Assembly: GCA_030248215.1 (NCBI GenBank)
Contig: JASANG010002660.1
Location: 1 to 64,000, forward strand
DNA length: 64,000 nucleotides
Reading direction: 5' to 3'
Source: Enoplolaimus lenunculus
Lineage: Eukaryota > Nematoda > Enoplea > Enoplida > Thoracostomopsidae
The notes under the pieces were generated by a model, which searched no databases, was not told the origin of the DNA, and saw only the letters and a list, made by a program, of their open reading frames with translations. The translations under genes and the position numbers were made by a program. Position 1 is the stretch's first letter. Each line of letters opens with the position of its first letter. Positions 38,101-47,800 of the stretch are shown here, one piece after another.

Positions 38101-39016
38101 CTAATATCTGAATTACATATGATATAAGATAAATGTAAAAAATAACAAAAGTAACCTTTTCCTTCTTTGCCGGCAAATAACTGCCGACTTTGTCTTTGAT
38201 TTCGGTCAAACTGTCGGATCTATAACAAATTTGATTCTGTATGACTTCGGGTAAATACATCTTTTATATATTGGAAACTTGCTACGACGTATATGTCGAT
38301 CCTGTCCTGAAACATACGTTATCATTGTAGCAAAAATATTCCAAACTAATTTTAGTATATATTTATATAACTTACGCGGCTTGAATACTGGATTGGGTCG
38401 CTGGGTCTCCTAGAATTTGACTTAAATACGGTTTTAGCACAGGCACCGAGTCCTCAAGTTTCCGTCGAAAATCCGGTTCCAAATAAGCGTATGCAATTGT
38501 GCCGCCCAAGCCTAGTGTCGTAAATCCAAATATCCATGCTAATTTTTTGCCAACACCTCCTCCGATTTTTGCGTTGCCTCTGCTGCCGGAAGGCTGAGAG
38601 TCACCGGTTGATGCACCGCTGAAACAGAACAATATATTAGAGATGTACCGGGGCGTACGGCCCGGGAACCCGCACGTTATTTGCCGGGGCCTAACCGGGG
38701 TCAGTTTTATATACAATTCTTAACTTACTAGTATGAGAAACATTCCTATCAGGCTGGGTTCTCATTTCAAAAATATGGAAATCACAAGAAATCACTGTAT
38801 ACGGCATTTTTATTTTGCCACGATTTCCGGTACACACTGAACAATATATTATGAATTTCCAACTGTTAGCCACCGTATACGTATTATATATGTCGTCAGG
38901 GTGCAAGCGGATACTCTGCCAAACTGTACCAGCTTAAGACGAAGTTACCTGAATTCTCCAGCTGAAGGTGAAGCCAACAACCTCTTTAAAGCGTAAACTT
39001 GCAGCTGTTTCCGACT
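23159..39016 (-). CDS. IMMT: MICOS subunit MIC60 / mitofilin (IMMT), first and one middle exon not found
   Basis: MIC60 is the inner-membrane protein that builds crista junctions. Exons in gene order: 39016-38949, 38618-38376, 38219-38156, 35802-35733, 34613-34477, 32601-32460, 32096-32005, 30522-30399, 30108-30039, 28802-28649, 28234-28148, 27832-27691, then a gap, 24468-24343, 24018-23795, 23300-23159 (stop TAA). All phases agree. The second listed exon has a Gly-rich membrane span (LAWIFGFTTLGLGGTIAYAY) as in animal MIC60; the first looks like a basic mitochondrial leader but has no ATG, so the start exon lies upstream. The middle is coiled coil, with LTTEELNALIAHAHLRVDQI matching the human LSTDDLNSLIAHAHRRIDQL segment. 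The C-terminus is the mitofilin domain (GVYTEDDLLARYKK, then HLETRQIADLLIAHA). About 628 codons are recovered, against 758 residues in human. An exon of length 3n+2 is expected between 24469 and 27690 but was not recognised. Introns are full of transposons. Confidence 0.9.
25649..27378 (+). mobile_element. LINE copy B, in an IMMT intron
   Basis: This is the same family as copy A. It runs from the shared left boundary (ACTGTAGTACGTAAATGCTG) through the linker, an eroded reverse transcriptase (VGVHQRPELSPFLF), the C-terminal FVYLGDRLNAGAG..RIRVGWIKFRELSRVL region and the MVRMMCGANLR segment. It ends with a GATGATGATAATAACGATG tail, which marks a true 3' end. About 230 bases are deleted compared with copy A, and frames shift repeatedly. 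It is on the plus strand, antisense to IMMT. Confidence 0.8.
28235..28648 (-). other. GC-AG intron of IMMT
   Basis: The exon ending at 28649 (..IEYIRK) must join the exon starting at 28234 (LASKRDEWEDDLR..). The resulting 24 residues align without gaps to the human segment from AEQDRK to TQLRR. The only donor that gives this join is AAG|GCTAGT; the acceptor is TTTTAG. A GT donor 7 bases further on would shift the frame. Confidence 0.65.
28921..29830 (+). mobile_element. HINE-like (Helentron-type) element, copy 1
   Basis: It starts ACCAGTCGTAGTGGGACTAC, then TTATTGAGCGAAGCTC. The middle has about four tandem units of roughly 165 bases (..GCTAATATGCAAAT..TTATCGGTTTTGGAGG..). The tail reads ATCGGTTCAGCCGTTCCTGAG, then GGACGGACAG, and ends with CGCTTCGCTC. 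Subterminal inverted repeats around a satellite core are typical of HINEs such as DINE-1. It lies in an IMMT intron. Confidence 0.6.
32211..32531. repeat. Tandem duplication including the 3' part of an IMMT exon
   Basis: Two direct units of about 160 bases (32211-32372 and 32373-32531) share the GAAAGTTAGAACTGG start, intron sequence, a splice donor and the last ~70 bases of the exon 32601-32460. Only the second unit joins to the intact exon. The first, downstream in gene order, is a decayed half-exon with several substitutions and a one-base length change that breaks its frame, so it is presumably not spliced in. Confidence 0.75.
32911..34450 (+). mobile_element. HINE-like element, copy 2 (interrupted by copy 3)
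   Basis: The first part (32911-33597) has the CCAGTCTTAGTGGAACTAC start and diverged satellite units. It stops in the ..GGTTAAC.GCACAAGATAA segment. The matching tail (CCTTCCAAACAAATA.. to GGAGTACAAAACATAAACG) resumes only after 34331, so copy 3 was inserted into it. It is more diverged than copy 3, as expected for the older element. Confidence 0.65.
33598..34331 (+). mobile_element. HINE-like element, copy 3 (nested)
   Basis: This is the best preserved copy. The 17-base subterminal repeats TTATTGAGCGAAGCTCG (left) and CGAGCTTCGCTCAATAA (right) are exact complements. Between them lie three or four satellite units and a GGACGGACAGACGGACAGAC microsatellite. It has no target duplication. Confidence 0.7.
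35905..36270. repeat. Dispersed repeat, empty-site copy
   Basis: It starts near CAGGGTGCAAAGCGGAAC and contains GATTTAGGGTGTCTGTTGCC and AACGTCGCATGAACAAATCG. The same sequence lies in reverse at 39437-40190, where it is split by a hAT MITE at ACCCTAAA. Confidence 0.65.
36385..36491 (-). mobile_element. HINE-like element, 5' fragment
   Basis: On the minus strand it reads CAACCAGTCGTGTGGAACTA, then ATTGAGCGAAG and the start of a satellite unit. It is truncated. Confidence 0.6.
36562..37311. mobile_element. hAT-like element, GGTCTCGG family
   Basis: The ends CAGGAAAGGACGGTC and (reversed) CAGGGATGGGCGGTC match, followed on both sides by many GAGACCGAGACC motifs in opposite orientation. A related copy is at 48985-49350. 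There is no coding capacity. It lies in an IMMT intron. Confidence 0.5.
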
Positions 39017-39683
39017 CTGAAAGAAAACAAAATTAATCTAAAAAAGAATTCCATGAATGGAAAGATTAAAGAAGTGATATCTCAATATACCGAGGCAGAA
39101 ATCCAACTAAGGCTGTATATACCTACGCATCTAGAAAACGAATTGCTAAAATAAAACTACTGGAATTAGAGACATGATATTATCTTGAAGTTTCGATTTG
39201 TCTCACTTCTTTTTAGATATATCAACTTTTTGAAAGCATTAGATTCCACCTTGCGAGCCTAGAAATGTAGACCACACGTTCAACAGACATAAACATATTT
39301 ATACAGCCATCCTGAAAATGTTTACGCATTTCAAAGCAAATTAAGAAGCTGAAGATATTCAGACTGAAATACAAATTAAAAGTTCAAACTAACAATTTTT
39401 TCAGTAAACATAATATATACTTGCACGACTCAAATATCGGGTTCGAAACGAGTTCCGATTCCGATTGCACGATCAACCAGTATCAGAAATTTGAAATTTT
39501 AATTTTAATCTTACTTGTTGTGATATTTGCATAAAATTTCTGCATTCTTTATCTATTAAGTTATTTTCGATGAGTTAACTTATCAATAATTGATTGTCGT
39601 TAAGCTTTACAGAACCAAAAATCATCGCCAATTTGTTCATGCGACGTTTTCAAAAATTGTTGCCAGCCGACAGACACCCTAAA

Positions 39684-40081
39684 CAGGGTGCAACCGGAAT
39701 TCCGGTTCCGGCATTTTTTCACCATCCGGTTCCGGTTCCGGTAAATTTTTACCGGATTTAAAAATTCCGGTATTATAATTTGGCCGTTTTCTTAACTTTG
39801 CTAATTTTTAAGAATCTCTTTTGAAAGCCAATTGTACTCCAAATATAAGCCATTGATGGTGGATTTCACTTCAGTCGATGATGAAAATCTAAAATACAAC
39901 AAATAAAATAAATACCTATGTTCGACTAAGGGTTATTTCAAAAATAATAGAGCAAAAAATACGATTAAAATGAAATTTTTGGTGAAATGCGTTTTTCACT
40001 TTCTGGTTCCGGTTCCGGTTCCGGTAAAATTTTCAAATTCCGGTTCCGGTTCCGGTAAATTGTAATTCCGGTTGCACCATG
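39684..40081. mobile_element. hAT MITE, GGTTCCGG family, with perfect 8-base duplication
   Basis: The element starts CAGGGTGCAACCGGAATTCC and ends CCGGTTGCACCATG. ACCCTAAA flanks it on both sides. The inside is mainly GGTTCCGG runs plus AT-rich filler. It is inserted in a copy of the repeat whose uninterrupted form is at 35905-36270. Confidence 0.8.
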
Positions 40082-40089
40082 ACCCTAAA

Positions 40090-41601
40090 TCATCATTAGA
40101 TTTGTCAATACAAATTATCCGTACAGCCACAAAATTTCTAATTCCGATTCCGATTACAATTCCGGTATAAATTTCCTGTACCGCCAGATCCTATGTCTAT
40201 CGCGCTACCTCTGAGCGACTCCGCTACGTCACCAGCTGCTGAATTTTCAGGTTGTTTATGTCTTATAAGCACCTCAATATTACACTCATGTATCTTGGTT
40301 CTTCCATGTTTTACTGCTGCTGAATACAATGGCAATTCATAATCATAAGCATCGGTGTTTTAAAATGCATCAGCATGTCACAAATATGTACAAAAAGAAT
40401 CGGCAAAGAATCGGCAGCTTTTTGCAGTGCCGATGCCGACGCCAATATTCTTCGATGCCGATTAATCAGCACATCCCTAACAATAATGCCAGAGCCAGAT
40501 GTGGATTTGTGGCAGTCAAATATTCAGTCAGGCTTTAAAAACTTAAAAACAACAAACCTGATAATTTCTAACAATTGAATTTCGAAACATTACAAACTGA
40601 TTCCTTCTAGGACAAAACTGCGTATGTATATATTCTACAGTAGTAAAAACTACAATGTCTATAAAATTTTAAATAAAATAGCTTAGAATGAAACATGAAA
40701 TCGGGTGATCAACTCTAAATTCAATGTATCACATTGCAGACACAACAGTATGTATATTCTTGTATTTCAAACATAACTACCGCTGGCTTTGTAGTTCAAG
40801 TGACACCCGTTATATCGTTTCTCCTAGCTATGTCAATCTGTTGCAATGCTATGTGTCAAATTCCGCATTTAAAAGATCAGGGGCAGATGGATTCTCTGCG
40901 GGACTGTAATAACGTCACTCTTTAGACTTGCTTTTTGTTTGGGCTAAGGCTTGGGCAGCAGCATAAGCTCATTTTTTCGCTTAGGCGTATGCTTTGGGCA
41001 TAAAAATACGCTTTTGTGTCATCCACTTTTAATATTTGCTATTCCATGCGGCACTTTTTTGGGTGTATATACCTATGCCTAAAAATTGCTGCATCATTTT
41101 TATGTCACTCACATGTTATAATGCGTGCACTCCGCACATGCACAGACCCTACCGTTTTAAACTGTTTCGTCACATCACTAGCAACACAAATTGATAAACA
41201 TTTAGGCGTTTCCGGAAACGGTGTAGCGGACAAATTCGAAATCCGCCGAACTGTGTGCGAACTTCTCAAATATCACAGGAAGTGAAAACTGAGAGTTTGA
41301 TTTAAGAAACTTAGCTGAAAATAACAATTGTGGCGTGAAAATTCAAATTTTGGCGAGAAATTCGAATTTTGATGGGAAAATTTAAATTTTAGCGTTAAAA
41401 TCAAACCTTGGCTCGAAAATCTACATTTTTGCGGTGAAATTCTAATCTTTGGGAAATCAAATTTTGGGTGATAAAGTTTTGTCGGTAAATTGAAATTTTG
41501 ATGGAAAATTTATATTTCGCCGCAAAATCCAAATTTTGGCGCAAAACGTCAAATTATAGAGGAATCTCAAATTTTGAGAAAACAAAGGCCGCTTTACTGT
41601 C
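40090..41601. other. Repeat mosaic, no gene
   Basis: It holds the continuing end of the split repeat (to about 40190), a GCCGATGCCGA-rich MITE-like piece (40395-40490), a TTAGGC-like block at 40930-40995 and, from 41320, a run of short AAATTTTGGCG-type repeats. The start exon of IMMT may lie in the wider 39.0-47.7 kb interval but was not recognised. Confidence 0.35.
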
Positions 41602-41815
41602 TACACTGCAAAAAAGTGAGTCAAATTGACTCTCTTTGAAATAGGCTCTGCCGGCTACTCACGATGAGTCAAATTCGGCTCCGCCAGAGTCAAATTCCAC
41701 TCACTAGTCGCATGTTTGACTCTGGTGGAGTCAAATATGACCCAGTTTGCGTTGTCCCGTAGAGCCTATTTCGGAGAGAGTCAATTTGACTCACCATTTT
41801 TGCATTGTATGCAAA
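41602..41815. mobile_element. Palindromic MITE, GACTC family
   Basis: It has CACTGCAAAAAAGTGAGTCA at the left, mirrored GACTC/GAGTC motifs throughout, and TTTGACTCACCATTTTTGCA at the right. The second copy is at 58206-58423. Confidence 0.65.
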
Positions 41816-41949
41816 TGTTGTATAAACAGCATTGCCAAATGTACTGTAGGACGTCGCGTGTGGAAGCGCACGCATTAACGGGTGCGTTGCAATGACATCT
41901 GAAATTTGTGGTTTGTATGGTATGCTTGTCATGGTTTGTGTTCGTTTAC

Positions 41950-43450
41950 TGCATTAAACCCGGTATGTAAACGGATAGCAAAAATAACGGAAACGGAAAC
42001 AGATAGTGATCAAAATAACGGAAACGGAAAACGGATATTGAAATATAAATGTTTCAAAAACGTTTTATTTTTTCGCCAACATCATTGAGCCGTGATAAGT
42101 TCACCAGTCTTTCAAAAATTTGGAAGAAAAAATGGCGGATACGTCGAAATGTTTCAAATTTTGGATGAATTTCGTAATTCTTATTTCATTTCGAACAATT
42201 GCAGCATATTTATAACAAAAAATTGCGAGATATATACGTGATTTATAAATAATTTTGAACGTAAAAATAACAGAATTTTCGTTATTTCTATAACGGAAAC
42301 GAAAACAGACACCGATTTTTAACGGAAACGGAAACGGATATCCGGTACACCCTGTATATAATTGCAATGGTAGTTTGTACTTTCGCGTATAAAATAAAAA
42401 GGGTTTAAGCTAAATTTGTGCGGCCCCTGACGGCGCCTAATCTTTTTTACAAATTGATCTGTTGTTTTATGCTGCATTACATGTACATGTGCGCTGCGAT
42501 AAGGTAACGGACGCAGCGAGAAGACTCCTGACGGTGACGGAAAGCGCTGCTCGGTGATAGAATAGTTTGCAGATGACAAATTTTAGATATGACAATTTTG
42601 TCGTGTGTACCTTATACTTAAAATTGAGATGATGTGTCATTTTTTAGACATCTGACGGTTATGGTGTGTACTTTATGCTTGTCATACGTTGTTAAATCTT
42701 GATTTATATTTGCTAAACAGTCGTGTGACTGTTTAGAAAACCAACAACCGCAACGTTTTCATTTTCAAAGAAACAAGTCTTAGCAGTACTACGGTGTATC
42801 TCTCTCAATCACGATCCGATTCAGGTTTTGAGATGTCTATTTACCACTAACACGAGTTTTTGGAAACTTTTCAGCTTTTTTAAAAAAAAATTTTGGTTAT
42901 CAGTTAACCAATCTAGTTTTAAAAATATTTCAACTTTACTGCCTTCGTTTTCAAAAATGTTTTATGGTAAGTTGAAGTTTTTAATTTTACAAAATGTGAT
43001 TTCAGTTTCCTTATACTGTTTTTAAAATGCATGAACCATTTGACAAAAGTTCTGAGAAACTCAATTTACCACTGCCCCTGTTTTAAAAACAAAAGTTGAA
43101 AATTGACTTTTCCTCCGTTTCCGTTACGGGAATTCTGTTATTTGTACGCTCACAATTTAGCTATAAATCACGTATATATCTCGCAACTTTTCATTAAAGA
43201 TCTGCTGCTATTGTTCACTATGAAATAAACCTTACGAAAATTATCTAAATTTTTTAAAATTACGATGCATCCGCCGTCTTTTTAAATTTTGGAATGCCGG
43301 TGAATTTTGCACGCATCCCCTGTATTGATTGAAGAATATACAAAACATCTTTAAAACATTTATACTTAAATGTCCGTTTTTCGTTTTCGTTATCTTGATC
43401 TCTAATTGTTTCCGTTAATATTTTACTATCCGTTTACACCCTGTCTGTAG
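41950..43450. repeat. CGGAAACGGA family MITE fragments
   Basis: AACGGAAACGGAAAAC..GATAT motifs at 41965-42050, mirrored ends at 42290-42350, and a second set at 43110-43440 (GTTTCCGTTA, CCGTTTACACCCTG) mark at least two elements with CAGGGTGTA-like ends. Related copies lie at 6445, 17890-18080, 52600, 58455-58690 and 60285. Confidence 0.45.
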
Positions 43451-44238
43451 TCATTGAAAATTGACAACCGTTGTATATACCCTTTTTGAATAATTTTTAG
43501 CACCCTCCCTCTGTCAAGGTGTGCCGGCTACATGCCTGTGCGGCGCTTGTCTATACACTAACGAGACTGTCAAATCGTAGTTTGTAAGCAGGGTAGGATA
43601 GGGTACGACGGTTTTTTAAAGTTTTTGCTACTGAAGATGAGGGTATATATTTCGCGGTCGGTCGGAACAGCCGGAACAGATTGTGGTCTATGTTTTGAGA
43701 CAGCCAAAACTGATTCAAGTTTATGTTTTTTTACTAAGCCTGACATCAGCCTATGCCTAGGTCTATGCTTTAGCTATATACCTACCTAAAACCTAAAGCC
43801 AGCGCCTAAGCAATAGAAACATACAGTTCTATCAAACATATTTACAACGTGCATATAATATATATTTTTGAAGTCCCGTCCGAGGGACCAAGTAAAAAAC
43901 CAACATTGTTATGAGAGTTCTGAAAAATAAGTTGCTTTTTAACGAGTTTTGTTTGTCCTCATGACTGTCAAATGATGTAAGGACACATTAAACATTACGC
44001 TAACAAGTGGGTATTAACACAGGTGGGGTTCCGAAAATGAGGTACAATTTTTTACTTCAACGTACATTTTACAAAGTGGATGAGCCATTATAGTTAGCAT
44101 TGGCCAAATAACTTACGACAATTAGCAATAAATTTAATGCTTGTCTGCGTTCTAAAACAGCCTATAATTTTTATGGTGGCCCAAATTACACTTTCGAAAG
44201 AATTTTTCTGATCGTTTGCATATATGAAATGATTTAGC

Positions 44239-44506
44239 CAGAGGCGGATCCGAAAATTTCTGACGTGGGGGCGGGCTAGTAAATGTTATGAAACGCAAAA
44301 ATTTTAAGGTAGGGACCATATCATTTTATCACCAAACATTTTCAGAGGGCGAAAAATTGTCAGGCGGATCGTACCGATTTATCACAAAAAAATTCTGCGG
44401 GAAACATTTTTTACAAAACATTTTATGCGGCGAAAAATTGTAAGGTAGGGACATTGTCATTTTAGCACAAAAAATTTCTGCCCGCCGCCCTCTGGATTCG
44501 CTAGTG
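44239..44506. mobile_element. hAT MITE, GGCGGATCC family
   Basis: It starts CAGAGGCGGATCCGAAAATT and ends CTCTGGATTCGCTAGTG. Flanks GATTTAGC and GATTTATC agree at 7 of 8 bases, a hAT-type duplication. Confidence 0.65.
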
Positions 44507-45124
44507 GATTTATCACGTGATGCCACGTAAATATTATCGTTAATAGAAATCTTTAACATGCAAGACACATTATAGCATTTATAGGAGGCGCTAGTATGCA
44601 GCATACAAGCATCACGTGACGGAAGAACTAGTGCACTGCAGGATGTAGCAGATAAATTTAAGCGCACAACAAACTACAATTGCTGTTTTTGAAGCAGTTT
44701 AAGTGTAGTAAAAACTTTCATCTGCAAAAGATTCTAGAAGGTTAAATTTAGTTGATTTTAGGAAACTAAAACTCATTTTGCGTAGTAAGTACATATAAAC
44801 ATTAGTAATATACAAAAAATAAAATTAAAAACAACAAATGTGTAACCAAAACCGTTTAGAGAGAGTGTGAGTTGTCAACAGGGTCAACACAAGTGACATT
44901 TGGACATGTACTTTGGAAACAATAAAATTACAGACTTACGGGCTCGTACGTGAGGACAATTGTTTACAGCAGCGTAGACAGAATAACGTGGATGACCCAT
45001 TATTAGTAAATTTGAAACATAACATTGTGGTTTATCGAAGACCATACCATTTTAACCGTTATCGGAGGTACGAAATCTGCATTCCACCTATGAATGTAAT
45101 AAAAAATGGTTTTATATATCCTAT

Positions 45125-46465
45125 AAATCTTGACGAACTGAGTTCAACGGCACAACTTTCATAGCTGTAAGACCAACAGTTCAAAAGTTCTGGCTTTCGA
45201 AATTATAGTACAAACACGCACAAATTGGAAGAGGACGTATCATTTAACTACACATTTGTAAAAAGATTTGAAAAAAAAACTAGCTTGCGATGCAAAATAA
45301 CTAAAACAAAGCCAGAGTCCAAATTTTAGGAAGCACGCTTTATGTCAGTTTATCGCAGCTTTTGAGGTGACGCGGGTTGCGTTTTTGAAATCTCGCTAAC
45401 TTTTTGTGACGTTGTTTCCCATGGTAGCGGTACAGAACAGATAATGGTGGAATCCCTGGAAAATTTTGGGCCCTCCCTAAAAAGTTTTCAACCTTGCTTG
45501 TATATATCTCATTGAAAACCCTTGAATGCCCCTCCTGAACACCCCTAGCAAGGTGAGCTGGCTACGGGCCTGGGTAGAATATATGACTCCAATATATACA
45601 AATCGTCAAAAAACATACAAGAAAGTTGTAAGAAACTGATTGACACGTTTGAATGTACAATATAGGCATTATACACCCAATACAAATTTCAATTATATTA
45701 TACGCAACTATAATTAATAACGAAAGTTTCAAATTTAAAGAGGATAATGTTTCTTAATTCCTTGAGCGTTCAAAAGCTATTTTTGCATGTTTTATACAGA
45801 AGCATAAAAAAATCAATCTTTCTTTGTTGCATTTGAACCAACTAAAAATATAAATGGACATAAAATGTTATACGATTTTACAAGAGAACCGAACGAGATC
45901 ACTAAACGCAATATTAATTGTACTTAATAAGTTTGGCGGTTGAAACTAGTTCCTCAAAAGTCACCTGGTGTACGCATGTTATTGCGGAAGTTGCATATAA
46001 AACACAGCAATCAATATACAAAATATAGAATAAAAACAATAAGCGCTAGAATAAATGATTGTACACATACGACTGAAATATATTTTGGGCTGTATTCCTG
46101 AATTCCGCAAAGATAACGGGTCATTGCGATTTTCCCTACCAACCGGCGTTTGCCCAAGATTGGTTGCCTTTCAAAAATTTAAGCATACTTGAACTTCTTA
46201 TGATTTCAGATAATAATTCCACCCCAAAATTGAATTTATAAAAAATTCGTTTTTTAGTGTCCCAGAGAGTACCTCGGCGGAGGAACAGAATCTGGACCCC
46301 CAAGGAACTTAACAAAAAGTCGCCTATTCTATAGAACTCGACGAGTTGAGTTCAACGATATCAGTTTTATGGCTGCAAGGCCAACGGTTCATAAGTTATG
46401 GCCCTCGAATTTGAGATGCAAACACTATACAGATTGGAAGAGGAAGTATCTATCGTACACATGTG
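45125..46465. repeat. Diverged direct duplication (45125-45255 and 46327-46465)
   Basis: Both copies read GACGA..TGAGTTCAACG, then ATGGCTG.AAG.CCAAC.GTTC and CA.ATTGGAAGAGGA.GTATC. They are roughly 70% alike. One small open frame ends in the first copy. No family recognised. Confidence 0.5.
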
Positions 46466-47132
46466 CGTAAGTAAAGTACAAGCTTTACCATGGTTATTGG
46501 TTATAAAAATTTGGTAATTCAAACAGAAACGCAATTGATAGATAGATGCATAAAAATTGAAAAATTTCAAATAAATAAATAATTACAAAATGATATCATT
46601 CAACAAAGATTTTGTCGACGTACTATCTGTTGGTTTTCGGTATGTGTAGCGGAAGCTGGAGCCTAAAAATATCCTTCTGAAAATTAATTTTCAAATTTAT
46701 CACCAGGTTAGCAGAAAGATTTGATTTGAAAACACAGGTCAGCTGTAGCAAGAACGTATCCTGGGGGGGGTAGGATTATACCCCTTGTGATTTTTGCTAA
46801 GAGTTTTTCAGTTGGTATTAAAAGACTAGAAATCCGCTTTGAAATTTTTATCGAAGACAAACAACGCTCTATCTAAAATTTTGTCTATGCCTCTGGGCTT
46901 TAGTGCGACAGAACTTACCTGGATAACTTTCTAACAGATTCATACAGACTGTTAAGTATATAAAAAAATGAAACTTTGCTCAAAGACGGACAAACGGTAT
47001 AGGCTACCAAACGTTATAGCTACTAAGGCTCGTGGTAAAAAGGGTCCGGAATTTTACTTAACATTAATATTATATAAATATAAACTGCACCTACAGAAGT
47101 CACATCAATATTTACTTGTACAACGGGCTCGC

Positions 47133-47252
47133 CAAAGGCTTAGGCTTAGGCTTAGGCTTAGGCTTTGACTTAGGCTTAGGCTTAGGCTTTGGCTTAGGCT
47201 TAGGCTTAGGCTTAGGCTTTGGCTTAGGCTTCGGCTTAGGCTTAGGATTAGG
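47133..47252. repeat. (TTAGGC)n array
   Basis: About 19 hexamer units of TTAGGC with scattered TTTGGC variants, the longest such block in the window, lie about 550 bases beyond the last CDO1 exon. Shorter blocks occur near 3640, 4545, 18975, 19190, 43745, 48905, 49840 and 62580. Confidence 0.85.
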
Positions 47253-47800
47253 TTTTTGTTTATTACCCAAAATAAAATATTGAAGAGGGGAGATAAATAT
47301 GGACCTTAACGTGCACCGCGTATTTTCTGAAGATGCAAGTAAAACGCTATTTTAGACATAATTCAAGTTTTAAACAGTATCTTTCAATACGTTTTTATCA
47401 GTGGAAAACTTCTACAAAACTAACCGTCCGTTCAACAAAACGTTAAACACTTCTTGCCCTATGTCAATAAAGATATTAAAGTTTTGGGCCTCCTAAAAGT
47501 TTTCAACAATGCTTGCAACTCGTTATAAACCCTTGAATGCACCTCCTGAAAAAATTTTTGCCGCCCCCTAGCAAGGTGAGCTGGCTACAGGCCTGGATAT
47601 TTAGCATCTATAGAAACGCATTTTCCAAAACGCAACAATTGAATTTTTGGCACGATTTCTTACTAATATTTCAACACAACAAATTCTTTGTTTTTAAAAA
47701 TTGTCGCACGCCATTAAATAGATTTTACTTGGTGTTTATTAGGCAAGTTATAGCGACGCTCGGCGGCGTCCGGCACAGTAAAGTATAGCGCAACACTTAC

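Noticed and set aside
47133-47252. Chromosome end (telomere)
   Set aside because: The array is short, degenerate, internal, and flanked by unique sequence on both sides.
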